Origin: SCGC-AG-212-J23 sp036406675
Lineage (GTDB): Bacteria > Pseudomonadota > Gammaproteobacteria > Burkholderiales > SG8-39
Length of the DNA stretch: 64,000 nt
NCBI GenBank assembly: GCA_036406675.1
Contig: DASXAO010000166.1
Span: 1-64,000, forward strand
Direction: 5' to 3'
Under the pieces are notes generated by a model that worked only from the letters and a program-made list of their open reading frames with translations, was not told the origin of the DNA and did no database searches. Each line of letters begins with the position of its first letter. Positions within the stretch are counted from its first letter, which is position 1. The position numbers and the translations under genes are program-made. Positions 8,304 to 16,144 of the stretch are shown piece by piece.

Positions 8304-9245
8304 TCAGGGCGGGGCCTCGCCTTCGAGCTCGCGCCGCTCCAGGGCCAGATAGGCGTGATGGACGTTGCGTGGGTGCACCGTGTCGTAGAGCGCCCAGTTC
8401 CGGTACTCCCGGACCGCGACGGTCCGCGGCGCCTCGAGCAGGCTCATGCCGGCGGCATAAGCCTGCTGCGTGCGGCTGCGCAGGGCGCTCAGATAGGCGG
8501 CCACCTCGCGCAGACGAGCGGGCCGGCCGGGCGCGCCGTGGGCGGGAACCACGGTGCGCGCCGGCAGGGCGGCAAGCCGCTCCAGCGCTGTCACCCAGGT
8601 CTCGAGGTTGCCGTTGGCCGTTTCGGGAATGCGATCGAAGCTCGCCAGGCCGCCTGCAAAAAGCACTCCCGATTCGGGGTCCCAGACGGCGAGGCTGCCT
8701 GGCGCCGCGGCGCCGTCCTCATCGATGAGCTCGAGCTTGCGGCCGGCGATCGACAGAGTCCGCGAGCCCTTGAAGACGCGATCGGCGCGCGGCACCCGAG
8801 TCCCGGCCATGACCTCCTCGCCGAGAGCAGCGCGGCGCTGCGCGAGGCAGCGCTCGCAGCGCTCCGCGATGAGCCGCGCTGCCGCCTCGTGGGCGAGCAC
8901 CGGCGCGCCGCGGTCCTGGAAGTACGCCGCGCCGAAGATCGCCTCGTCCGTCGGCCAGGTCAGGACGACGAGAGCGAGGGGCTTGTCTGTCCGGGAACGA
9001 ATGACACGCAGCATGTGCTCGGCGAAGCCGGCCGAGAGGCCGCTGTCGATCACGATCACGCCTTCTGCGGCGACGATGAATCCCTGGTTCGCGATGTGAC
9101 CGCCGTTCGTCCGGCTCGCCTCTTCGGGTGCGCCGACGAAGACGTGCACGCCGTGCCCGAGGTCGATCGGCTCGGGATAGAGCGCCGCCTGCGCCGGAAA
9201 GGCGATCAGAGTGCCGGCAAAAGCCGCGAGCACGCGTGCTAGCAT
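8304..9245 (-). CDS. Metallo-beta-lactamase-fold protein of the quinoprotein relay type, metal ligands lost
   Basis: The protein has 313 residues and begins with a signal peptide ending at AQAALYPEP. It matches the secreted 'quinoprotein relay system zinc metallohydrolase' (SoxH-related) group found beside PQQ dehydrogenases. The usual HxHxDH motif should fall at residues 96-102, but the sequence there is TWPTDEA. The next His is replaced (AAAPGSLAVW), the bridging Asp is Gly (VLFAGGLASF), and only the last His (VVPAHGAPG, His236) remains. Hydrolytic zinc chemistry therefore looks unlikely, and a structural or binding role with the SoxYZ-like protein is more plausible. The 8304 end is 131 bases from the AcoR-like gene. 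Confidence 0.82.
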   Translation of the reverse strand: MLARVLAAFAGTLIAFPAQAALYPEPIDLGHGVHVFVGAPEEASRTNGGHIANQGFIVAAEGVIVIDSGLSAGFAEHMLRVIRSRTDKPLALVVLTWPTDEAIFGAAYFQDRGAPVLAHEAAARLIAERCERCLAQRRAALGEEVMAGTRVPRADRVFKGSRTLSIAGRKLELIDEDGAAAPGSLAVWDPESGVLFAGGLASFDRIPETANGNLETWVTALERLAALPARTVVPAHGAPGRPARLREVAAYLSALRSRTQQAYAAGMSLLEAPRTVAVREYRNWALYDTVHPRNVHHAYLALERRELEGEAPP

Positions 9246-9250
9246 GGGGT

Positions 9251-9586
9251 ATGCGCGTGTGGGCTGCCTTGGCGCTCGCGCTTGCGGCGATGGAAGCGAG
9301 CGCGCACGACTATCCGACTACGGACCGGGTCGAGTACGTCCTCGAATGCATGCAGAGAAACGCAGGCAAGCAGGAATTCGTCTACAAGTGCGCCTGCGTC
9401 ATCGACGAGATTGCCCAGAAATACTCCTACGATGATTTCGTGGAAGCCGCCACCGCCGCGCGCTACCAGAGCCTCGGCGGCGAGCGCGGCGGCGCGTTCC
9501 GCGATCCGCCGCAAACCCGGGAGCTCGCGAAGCGCTTCATGCAGGTCCAGGGCGAGGCGATGAAGCGCTGCAACGTTCCGCGCTGA
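9251..9586 (+). CDS. Small secreted protein of the xox cluster, function unknown
   Basis: The protein has 111 residues. The N-terminus MRVWAALALALAAMEASAHD is a clear signal peptide. The mature part has the motif RVEYVLECMQRN followed by YKCACVIDEIA, with three cysteines close together, and a fourth near the C-terminus (MKRCNVPR). It is read divergently from the metallohydrolase-like gene, with only five bases between the two start codons, and convergently with the SoxYZ-like gene. I do not recognise a named family, but its place inside a quinoprotein cluster suggests a periplasmic accessory role. Two disulfides or a metal site are possible. Confidence 0.75.
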   Translation: MRVWAALALALAAMEASAHDYPTTDRVEYVLECMQRNAGKQEFVYKCACVIDEIAQKYSYDDFVEAATAARYQSLGGERGGAFRDPPQTRELAKRFMQVQGEAMKRCNVPR

Positions 9587-9602
9587 CCGCGCTCCCCGTA
9601 GC

Positions 9603-10466
9603 CTACGGCTCGGGCCGGCCCTGCACCCGGCTCGCACTGCGCCGCACCGCGACGGCGCTCTCGAACTTGAGCTCTTTCGTGTCGATCACCTCGGCCTTCA
9701 GATCTCCGGGAGCGTGCGGCACGAAGTAGAAGCGAAAGTAGGGATTCTCGCTGATCGAAAAATCGACCTCGGCGGCGAACACCGGCTTGCCCGCATAGGT
9801 CACCTTCACGGAGCGCACGAAGTACGCGGGGGTGTAGAGCCGCGTGAGCTGATCCATGGCGAGGCCCGAGTGGTTCGGATGGCTCACTACGAGCTGCGCC
9901 GCGGTCGGCTCGTTATAGGCGCCGGCGGCATCGACGGCGAGACGCATGCGCCCGATGCGCGCGGACGCGGCGGGATCGCCTCCCGCCGGCGCCGAGCAGC
10001 CTCCGGAGGCCTTGACGAAGCGCGCCTGCGCGGCGAGCGTGCCGTCGGACAGCTCGGCCACCGCGCGCACATAGCTGTACTGCTCCACGCGAATGCGAGT
10101 CTCGATGTCGGCTCGGCCGCTCTCGGGCGTCAGGTCGATCGTCGCCGCGAGCGGCGAAGGGTTGTTGTCCACGATGAGGTAGAGGCGCTTGACGTAGAGC
10201 TGGCTGCCCTGTGAAAACCTTGCGCGGATCGCGATCGGGACCACCGCGCCGTCCTCGGCGCGCGTAGGCGCGACGAGCTCGATCGCGTCCCCGGACATCG
10301 GGCGGTTTTCGAACAGCGAGCTCTTGAGCTTCTTCCAGACCGCGGTGTCCGGATCCGGCAAGCCGCTCCCCTTGGTGTCGTGAACGGCGGCGTCGTGAAC
10401 CGCTTCAGCGCCAAGAGCGGCGTTCGAGAAGGCGAGCGCACCGCAGAAAAAGAACCACCAGCGCAT
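9603..10466 (-). CDS. SoxYZ-like carrier protein associated with quinoprotein dehydrogenases
   Basis: The protein has 287 residues with a signal peptide (FFFCGALAFSNAALGAEA). An N-terminal SoxY-like domain (about 40-157) ends in KASGGCSAP, where Cys157 matches the swinging-arm cysteine of SoxY. A SoxZ-like beta domain (about 165-280) follows in the same chain. In sulfur oxidation the SoxY cysteine carries the substrate. In this fused form, known from PQQ dehydrogenase clusters, the cargo is not established. It is divergent from xoxF across a 243-base region with two palindromes, and its stop faces the small secreted protein. A role with XoxF is inferred from position. Confidence 0.86.
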   Translation of the reverse strand: MRWWFFFCGALAFSNAALGAEAVHDAAVHDTKGSGLPDPDTAVWKKLKSSLFENRPMSGDAIELVAPTRAEDGAVVPIAIRARFSQGSQLYVKRLYLIVDNNPSPLAATIDLTPESGRADIETRIRVEQYSYVRAVAELSDGTLAAQARFVKASGGCSAPAGGDPAASARIGRMRLAVDAAGAYNEPTAAQLVVSHPNHSGLAMDQLTRLYTPAYFVRSVKVTYAGKPVFAAEVDFSISENPYFRFYFVPHAPGDLKAEVIDTKELKFESAVAVRRSASRVQGRPEP

Positions 10467-10524
10467 GATCGGAACGAGCCTACTCCTCGAGTTCTAGCAC
10501 CGCAAAGCCCGGAAACTGCGGCGA

Positions 10525-10553
10525 CTGTGACACAGCTGAACACCGGGGTGTTC
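10525..10553. promoter_or_regulatory. Two adjacent palindromes between the SoxYZ-like gene and xoxF
   Basis: CTGTGACACAG (10525-10535) is a perfect odd palindrome and GAACACCGGGGTGTTC (10538-10553) is a perfect 16-base palindrome. They stand side by side, upstream of a predicted xoxF promoter and upstream of the divergent SoxYZ-like gene. The layout fits operators for one or two dimeric regulators. The AcoR-like Fis protein and the LuxR-type response regulator are the local candidates; which binds which is not shown by the sequence. Confidence 0.5.
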
Positions 10554-10625
10554 GCTTTCGGAACAGTCGCAGCGCAGCAGGAAAAAGCGCGTTTCGTCGC
10601 AGACGCCCTCTCTCCACGTGCCACG

Positions 10626-10654
10626 TTCTGTTTCGACGAAGGCGAGCGTATATT
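10626..10654 (+). promoter_or_regulatory. Predicted sigma70-type promoter of xoxF
   Basis: TTCTGT (10626-10631) and TATATT (10649-10654) are separated by 17 bases. Transcription would start near 10661 and leave a leader of about 50 bases before the xoxF ATG. A sigma70-type promoter fits the missing GAFTGA loop of the nearby AcoR-like regulator. Confidence 0.42.
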
Positions 10655-10709
10655 AAGTCCGTCCAGCATGCTTTCAGGAAATTCCGCGCTGATTTCTAGG
10701 AGGGGAAAA

Positions 10710-12515
10710 ATGGCAACGAAATTCGCGTACACATGGAGCGCAGTCCTCGGCTGCGCGCTCGCTTCGGGCGCGTTCGCGAACGACGACGTGATCAAGCAGA
10801 CGCAGAACGCCAAGCAGTGGGCCATGCAGGCCGGCAACATGAGCAACCAGCGCTACAGCGGCCTCAAGCAGATCACGAAGGACAACGTCAAGAACCTGCG
10901 CGTGGCGTGGACCTTCTCGACCGGCGTGCTGCGCGGACACGAAGGCGGCCCGCTGGTGATCGGCGACATGCTCTACATCCACAGCCCGTTCCCGAACAAG
11001 GTGTTCGCGATCGGGCTGGAGGACCAGCAGATCAAGTGGAAGTACGAGCCCAAGCAGGATCCGACGGTGATTCCGGTGATGTGCTGCGACACCGTGAATC
11101 GCGGCCTCGCCTACGCCGAGGGCAAGATCTTCCTGCAGCAGGCGGACACCACGCTGGTCGCGCTCGATGCGAAGACCGGCAAGGAGTTGTGGAAGGTCAA
11201 GAACGGCGACCCGAAGAAGGGCGAGACCAACACCAACGCGCCGCACATCTTCAAGAACAAGGTGATCACCGGAATCTCCGGAGGCGAGTTCGGCGTGCGC
11301 GGCTTCGTCGCTGCCTACGACATCAACACCGGCAAGCAGGTGTGGAAGGGCTACAGCACCGGACCCGACAACGAGATGCTGATCGACCCGAGCAAGACGA
11401 TGACCTGGACCGACGGCAAGATGGCGCCGGTGGGCCAGGATTCGTCGCTGAAGACCTGGCAGGGCGACCAGTGGAAGATCGGCGGCGGCACCACCTGGGG
11501 CTGGTACAGCTACGATCCGAAGCTGAACCTCATGTACTACGGCTCGGGCAACCCCAGCACATGGAACCCGGTGCAGAGACCCGGCGACAACAAGTGGTCG
11601 ATGACCGTCTGGGCGCGCGACGTCGATAGCGGGCAGGTGAAGTGGGTTTACCAGATGACGCCGCACGACGAGTGGGACTTCGACGGCGTGAACGAAATGA
11701 TCCTCGCCGACGGCGTCAACGTAAAAGGCAAGCCGCGCAACGTGCTGGTGCACTTCGACCGCAACGGCTTCGCCTACACGCTCGATCGCGCCACCGGCGA
11801 ATTGCTGGTCGCCGAGAAGTATGACCCGGCGGTCAACTGGGCCACCCACGTCGACATGAAGACCGGCCGGCCGCAGGTCGTGGCCAAGTACAGCACGCAG
11901 GCGAACGGCCAGGACGTGAACAGCAAGGGTGTCTGCCCGGCGGCGCTCGGCAGCAAGGATCAGCAGCCGGCGGCGTACAACCCGGCCAACAAGCGCTTCT
12001 ACGTGCCCACCAACCACGTGTGCATGGACTACGAGCCGTTCAAGGTCGAGTACACCGCGGGCCAGCCCTACGTCGGCGCGACGCTCTCGATGTATCCGGC
12101 GCCGGGCAGCCACGGCGGCATGGGCAATTTCATCGTCTGGGATGCCGGGACCGGGAAGATCGTGCAGTCCAAGGCGGAGAAGTTCTCGGTGTGGAGCGGC
12201 GCGCTCGTCACCGCCGGCGGCGTCGCCTGCTACGGCACGCTCGAAGGCTACGTGAAGTGCGTCGATGCCAACGACATCAGCAAGGAGCTCTACAAGTTCA
12301 AGACGCCCTCGGGCATCATCGGCAACCTGAACACCTGGGAGTACAAGGGCAAGCAGTACATCGGCGTGCTCTCGGGAATCGGCGGCTGGGCGGGGATCGG
12401 AATGGCGGCCGGCCTGGAGAAGGACACCGACGGTCTCGGCGCCGTGGGCGGATACAAGGAGCTGAACAAGTACACCCAGCTTGGCGGCGTGCTCACCGTT
12501 TTTGCTCTGCCCTAG
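10710..12515 (+). CDS. xoxF: Lanthanide-dependent methanol dehydrogenase XoxF
   Basis: The precursor has 601 residues with a signal peptide ending near GAFANDD. It oxidises methanol in the periplasm with PQQ and a rare-earth ion. The diagnostic pair is Asp323 and Asp325 in PHDEWDFDGVNE: the second Asp is the extra lanthanide ligand that calcium-type MxaF lacks. The vicinal disulfide Cys125-Cys126 (VMCCDTVNRG) and beta-propeller tryptophan motifs (VVALDAKTGKELWK type) are present. The ribosome site is nearly ideal (ctaggaggggaaaa before ATG). Cytochrome and binding-protein genes follow directly. No mxaF, mxaI or PQQ-synthesis gene is in the window, so PQQ must come from elsewhere in the genome. 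Confidence 0.97.
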   Translation: MATKFAYTWSAVLGCALASGAFANDDVIKQTQNAKQWAMQAGNMSNQRYSGLKQITKDNVKNLRVAWTFSTGVLRGHEGGPLVIGDMLYIHSPFPNKVFAIGLEDQQIKWKYEPKQDPTVIPVMCCDTVNRGLAYAEGKIFLQQADTTLVALDAKTGKELWKVKNGDPKKGETNTNAPHIFKNKVITGISGGEFGVRGFVAAYDINTGKQVWKGYSTGPDNEMLIDPSKTMTWTDGKMAPVGQDSSLKTWQGDQWKIGGGTTWGWYSYDPKLNLMYYGSGNPSTWNPVQRPGDNKWSMTVWARDVDSGQVKWVYQMTPHDEWDFDGVNEMILADGVNVKGKPRNVLVHFDRNGFAYTLDRATGELLVAEKYDPAVNWATHVDMKTGRPQVVAKYSTQANGQDVNSKGVCPAALGSKDQQPAAYNPANKRFYVPTNHVCMDYEPFKVEYTAGQPYVGATLSMYPAPGSHGGMGNFIVWDAGTGKIVQSKAEKFSVWSGALVTAGGVACYGTLEGYVKCVDANDISKELYKFKTPSGIIGNLNTWEYKGKQYIGVLSGIGGWAGIGMAAGLEKDTDGLGAVGGYKELNKYTQLGGVLTVFALP

Positions 12516-12555
12516 ACTGAGCTGCAGCTTCCGGAAAAGGCTGGCGTCCTTGTGG

Positions 12556-12927
12556 ATGCCGGCCTTTCTTGCGCTCGTTGTGCCCCACCTGCAAGCGCTT
12601 GCCGACGAACCGCTCTACAAGGTCGAGGGCGGAAACAAGGTCGACAAGGCCACGCTCGAGGGCTGGCGCACCTGGCGCGCGCTGGCCTGCGAGCGTTGCC
12701 ACGGCCCGAGGCAGGAAGGACTGGTCGGCCCGTCGCTGCTCGAATCTCTGCGGCGGTTGAGCAAGGACGAGTTCAAGCAGACGCTCATGAAGGGGCGGCC
12801 GGAGAAGGGCATGCCCAACTTCGACGGCAGCAAGATGGTCACGGAGAATCTCGACGGGCTGTACGCGTACCTCAAGGGCCGCTCCGACGGGGCCATCCAG
12901 CCCGGCCGGCTGGAAGAGTTGAAGTGA
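12556..12927 (+). CDS. xoxG: Cytochrome c of the XoxF system (XoxG)
   Basis: This is a small periplasmic c-type cytochrome that would accept electrons from XoxF. The haem motif is CERCHGP and a likely axial Met lies in KGMPNFDG. The start is uncertain. The ATG at 12556 gives a signal peptide without basic residues (MPAFLALVVPHLQALA). A TTG at 12550 has a better-spaced AAGG, and longer starts inside the xoxF end would add a basic FRKR stretch that suits a signal peptide. The gene follows xoxF within tens of bases, and its stop overlaps the GTG of xoxJ. Confidence 0.88.
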   Translation: MPAFLALVVPHLQALADEPLYKVEGGNKVDKATLEGWRTWRALACERCHGPRQEGLVGPSLLESLRRLSKDEFKQTLMKGRPEKGMPNFDGSKMVTENLDGLYAYLKGRSDGAIQPGRLEELK

Positions 12928-13784
12928 AAGCCCGGGGCCGCGCGCTCCTCACCGGAGCCGCGCTCCTCCTCCTCCTTCCCCGGGTTGCTCTCTGCCAGCC
13001 GGCCGGTCCGGGTGCGGACCGGGTGCTGCGCGTCTGCGAGGACCCGAACAACCTGCCGTTCTCCAATCGCGCGGGCGAAGGGTTCGAGAACAAAATCGCC
13101 GAGCTGCTCGCGGCCGAGCTCGGCTGGAAGCTCGAGTACACGTGGTTTCCGCAGCGCATGGGGTTCATCCGCAACACGCTGCGCGGGCGCGACCCGGACA
13201 CCGACCGCTTCAAGTGCGACCTCGTGCCGGGCGTGCCGACGGGCTTCGAGCTCGCGGCGACCACCAAGCCCTACTACCGCTCTACCTATGCGCTCGCTTA
13301 CGTGAAGGGCAAGGGACTCGACGCGGTCAAGGCGCCTGAGGATCTGCTCAAGCTCGATCCGGCGAAGCTGAAATCGCTCAAGCTAGGCGTGATCGGCCAG
13401 ACGCCTGCCGTCGACTGGCTGCTGAAGCACAACCTCCTCGACCAGGCCGTGCCTTACCAGGTCCAGTCGGGTGACCCCGACTACTATCCCGGCAAGATTG
13501 TCGAAAAGGACCTCGTGGGCCGAGCGATCGACGTCGCCTTCGTGTGGGGTCCGATCGCGGGCTACTTTGCAAATCGTGCCACTGCGCCAGTGGCGGTGGT
13601 GCCCTTTGCGCCGGACCCTGCGATCCAGTTCGATTTCCGCATCGCCATGGGGGTGCGGTTCGGCGAACGCGAATGGCGCGACCGAATCCAGCAGCTGCTC
13701 GACGCGAAGCGCGAGCGCATCCAGGCCATCCTCGCCGCGTACGGCGTGCCGCAGCTCGACGACGAGGGTCGCCTGATGAAGTAG
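12924..13784 (+). CDS. xoxJ: Periplasmic binding-fold protein XoxJ
   Basis: The protein has 286 residues from a GTG start that overlaps the xoxG stop (GTGA), with GGAAGAG just upstream. A leucine-rich signal peptide is followed by DRVLRVCEDPNNLPFSN, the hallmark of the MoxJ/XoxJ group of solute-binding-fold proteins tied to quinoprotein dehydrogenases. Members are thought to help activate or assemble XoxF rather than import a solute, and no permease genes are adjacent. It is the last gene of the xoxF-xoxG-xoxJ operon; the next gene runs the other way and ends six bases later. Confidence 0.93.
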   Translation: MKARGRALLTGAALLLLLPRVALCQPAGPGADRVLRVCEDPNNLPFSNRAGEGFENKIAELLAAELGWKLEYTWFPQRMGFIRNTLRGRDPDTDRFKCDLVPGVPTGFELAATTKPYYRSTYALAYVKGKGLDAVKAPEDLLKLDPAKLKSLKLGVIGQTPAVDWLLKHNLLDQAVPYQVQSGDPDYYPGKIVEKDLVGRAIDVAFVWGPIAGYFANRATAPVAVVPFAPDPAIQFDFRIAMGVRFGEREWRDRIQQLLDAKRERIQAILAAYGVPQLDDEGRLMK

Positions 13785-13789
13785 GCCGG

Positions 13790-15412
13790 CTACGGCTTGG
13801 CGGCCAAGGCCGATCCGCGCACGCAGATGCGGCCTTTGGCGTCCTGCCAGAGCTTCTGCTCGGCGTGCAGGCTGCCGAGCGCGCGCGCGACGGTCTGGAA
13901 GTCGTGTTCGGAAAACCTGTCCGCGAGCTCGGTGTAGTAGAGCGGCGTTTTATCGACGAGTCCGAGAATTTTCCGGGCGAGCTCCGCGGCCGCGTCGGGG
14001 CCGGCGGGTTTCGCTGCGTCCGCCTTGCCGGCAAGATAATCCGCGATGCGGGCGCGATCGGCATAGGCATACGAGATGCGCTCGTAGCGCTCGCGCGGGA
14101 TCCCCTCGGCGATCGTGGCATCGATGCCGACCTTGGCGGTGGTCGGCACGACCCCCGGCGGGGTCGGCGCGAGGCTCGGGTCGAGCGGCTTGCCGCGGGC
14201 GTGGCTGACGATCATGACGTCGCGGTCGGCCTGCACGCGCGTCGCGATGGCCCATTCGACCTCCGTGGGGTCGAACACGTCGATGTCGTCGTCGACGACC
14301 ACCACGTGCTTGAGGTCCATCACGGAGAGCGCGGCGAGCAGCGCGTTCTTGCCTTCGCCCGCCTGCTTGCGGATCGAAATCACCGCGTGCCAGAAGGCAC
14401 GGCCGCCGAGCGTCACGTTGATGTCCTTCACCTGCACGCCCGCGGTGCGCAAGGCGCGGCGGATCGCCTGGTAGCGCGTGGGCGCGGCAAGCCAGGTGTT
14501 TTCCCAGGGCATGTGCAGGGCGTAGTACACCGCGTCGCGCCGCATCAGCACGGCCTTCACCCGCACGTTCGGGTTCCAGTGCAGCCCGCCCATCAGCCCC
14601 GTGAACTCGCCGAAGCGGCCCTCGGGCTGGGTCCACCCGGTCGGCAGGATCTCCGCCTCGAGCACGATCTCCGCGTCCGCCACGTACGGCAGGTCGATGG
14701 TTTCGCACGGCGCGAGCTCGACGGCCGCGCCGCGGATGCCGCCGGTGATGGCCATCTCGTCCATGCCGATCGGCGCGCGATAGCCCGCGCCCATGATCTC
14801 CATCGGATGGGTGCCGATCGAGATCGAGATCGGGCAGGGCTTGCCCGCCTCGTACGCGCGCTGCGCGAAGAGACGCATGTTGTTCGGCGTGACGATGTCG
14901 ATCCCGGTGAGCGCGCGCTCTTTCAGCATGAAGCGGTAGACGCCGCTGTTCATGCCGTGCTCGGCGTCGCGCGCGATCACCACGCCGGCGGTGATCATCG
15001 GGCCGCCGTCGTAGATCGAGGACATCGGCACGGGCAGGCGGAAGAGATCCACCGCGTCGCCCGTGACGATGCGTTCCTTGGTCGGCGACGTGGCGACGCG
15101 ACGGGGCGGGATCGGGTGATCGATGCCGTGCTGCAGCTTCGCCTCGATCTGGGCGTAATCGGCGCAGCCCATCGACATGATCGCGCGCTCGCGCGAGCGG
15201 ATGAGACCCGATACCACGGGCATGTCGTAGCCCACCGGGCGGTGGAAATAGAGCGCCTTGTCGGACTGGTCGACCAGCGTCGCGATGTGCCGGATGTCGA
15301 CCGGCTGGTGCATGTCGACGAGCTCGCCCGCGGCGCGCAGCCGCTCGATGAACTCGCGGAAGGTCTCGGTGAAGGGTTCGGCCCTCAGGCTTCTTGCGTC
15401 GTCGGCTTTCAT
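13790..15412 (-). CDS. UbiD-family decarboxylase
   Basis: The protein has 540 residues. It matches the prenyl-FMN-dependent UbiD family across its length, including the conserved block EGRFGEFTGLMGG with active-site Glu residues, and the metal and cofactor region PMSSIYDGGPMITAG. Enzymes of this family reversibly decarboxylate aromatic or unsaturated acids in the cytoplasm. No ubiX prenyltransferase gene is in the window. The C-terminal 60 residues (LARKILGLVDKTPLYYTEL) look like a small winged-helix-like extension. A ring-cleavage dioxygenase and a TctC receptor lie just beyond the divergent lipoprotein, which suggests an aromatic acid as substrate; the exact one cannot be told. Confidence 0.92.
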   Translation of the reverse strand: MKADDARSLRAEPFTETFREFIERLRAAGELVDMHQPVDIRHIATLVDQSDKALYFHRPVGYDMPVVSGLIRSRERAIMSMGCADYAQIEAKLQHGIDHPIPPRRVATSPTKERIVTGDAVDLFRLPVPMSSIYDGGPMITAGVVIARDAEHGMNSGVYRFMLKERALTGIDIVTPNNMRLFAQRAYEAGKPCPISISIGTHPMEIMGAGYRAPIGMDEMAITGGIRGAAVELAPCETIDLPYVADAEIVLEAEILPTGWTQPEGRFGEFTGLMGGLHWNPNVRVKAVLMRRDAVYYALHMPWENTWLAAPTRYQAIRRALRTAGVQVKDINVTLGGRAFWHAVISIRKQAGEGKNALLAALSVMDLKHVVVVDDDIDVFDPTEVEWAIATRVQADRDVMIVSHARGKPLDPSLAPTPPGVVPTTAKVGIDATIAEGIPRERYERISYAYADRARIADYLAGKADAAKPAGPDAAAELARKILGLVDKTPLYYTELADRFSEHDFQTVARALGSLHAEQKLWQDAKGRICVRGSALAAKP

Positions 15413-15431
15413 CGCGTTTCCCGGTCCGGTT

Positions 15432-15459
15432 TTCACGCCTATGTTACTGCGCGTACAAT
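15432..15459 (+). promoter_or_regulatory. Predicted sigma70 promoter of the lipoprotein gene
   Basis: TTCACG (15432-15437) and TACAAT (15454-15459) are separated by 16 bases, and transcription would start about 37 bases before the ATG at 15503. The promoter lies in the 90-base gap between this gene and the divergent UbiD gene. Confidence 0.4.
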
Positions 15460-15502
15460 CACCCCGCCCGCCGCCCGGCGGGATCCTAGGGGAGGAGTGA
15501 AC

Positions 15503-16120
15503 ATGAAACGCTTGTCTTTGGTGGCGGTTGCGCTGTTCGGATGTGCATTGGCTGTCGCCGGCTGCTCGACGATCCCGGGCATGGACGGCGGCTGGACCAC
15601 GCTGATCGACGGGACCGCCAAGAGCCTGGACAACTTCAACCGCATCGGCGACGCCAACTGGCGCGTCGAGGACGGCGCGGTCGTAGCCGACAAGGGCAAA
15701 GGCGGTTATCTCGTCTCGAAGAACTCGTACAAGGATTTCCAGATCCGCGCCGAGTTCTGGGCCGACCACACCACCAACAGCGGCATCTTCCTGCGCGCCG
15801 CGGATCCGAACAAGATCGGCGCGGTCAGCGCCTACGAAGTCAACATCTTCGACCAGCGTCCCGAGCCCAAGTACGGCACCGGCGCCATCGTCGACGTTGC
15901 AGCGGTGTCGCCGATGCCGAAGGCGGGCGGCAAGTGGAACACCTACGAGATCACCGCGCGCGGCACCAACCTCGTCGTGGTGCTCAACGGCCAGAAGACC
16001 GTAGACGTGAACGACAGCAAGCATGCGCAAGGACCGTTCGCCCTGCAGTTCGGCAACGGCGCCAAGGACGCACCCGGCGGCGCGATCAAGTTCCGCAAGG
16101 TCGAGATCAAGCCGCTCTAG
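15503..16120 (+). CDS. Lipoprotein with a DUF1080 (3-keto-disaccharide hydrolase-like) domain
   Basis: The protein has 205 residues. A lipobox (LAVAGC) follows a basic and hydrophobic signal peptide, so it should be membrane-anchored. The mature part has the jelly-roll features of DUF1080, such as YKDFQIRAEFWADHTTNSGIF and WNTYEITARGTNLVV. The ribosome site is very strong (gggaggagtgaac). The family includes sugar-acting hydrolases and simple binding domains, so function is open. It lies between UbiD (divergent) and the LigB-like dioxygenase, 24 bases upstream of the latter. Confidence 0.83.
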   Translation: MKRLSLVAVALFGCALAVAGCSTIPGMDGGWTTLIDGTAKSLDNFNRIGDANWRVEDGAVVADKGKGGYLVSKNSYKDFQIRAEFWADHTTNSGIFLRAADPNKIGAVSAYEVNIFDQRPEPKYGTGAIVDVAAVSPMPKAGGKWNTYEITARGTNLVVVLNGQKTVDVNDSKHAQGPFALQFGNGAKDAPGGAIKFRKVEIKPL

Positions 16121-16144
16121 AGTCTCATCCGGTAAAGTGCGCGG

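Noticed and set aside
10710..12515. Calcium-type methanol dehydrogenase MxaF
   Set aside because: The second Asp in WDFDG marks the lanthanide type, and no mxaI gene follows.
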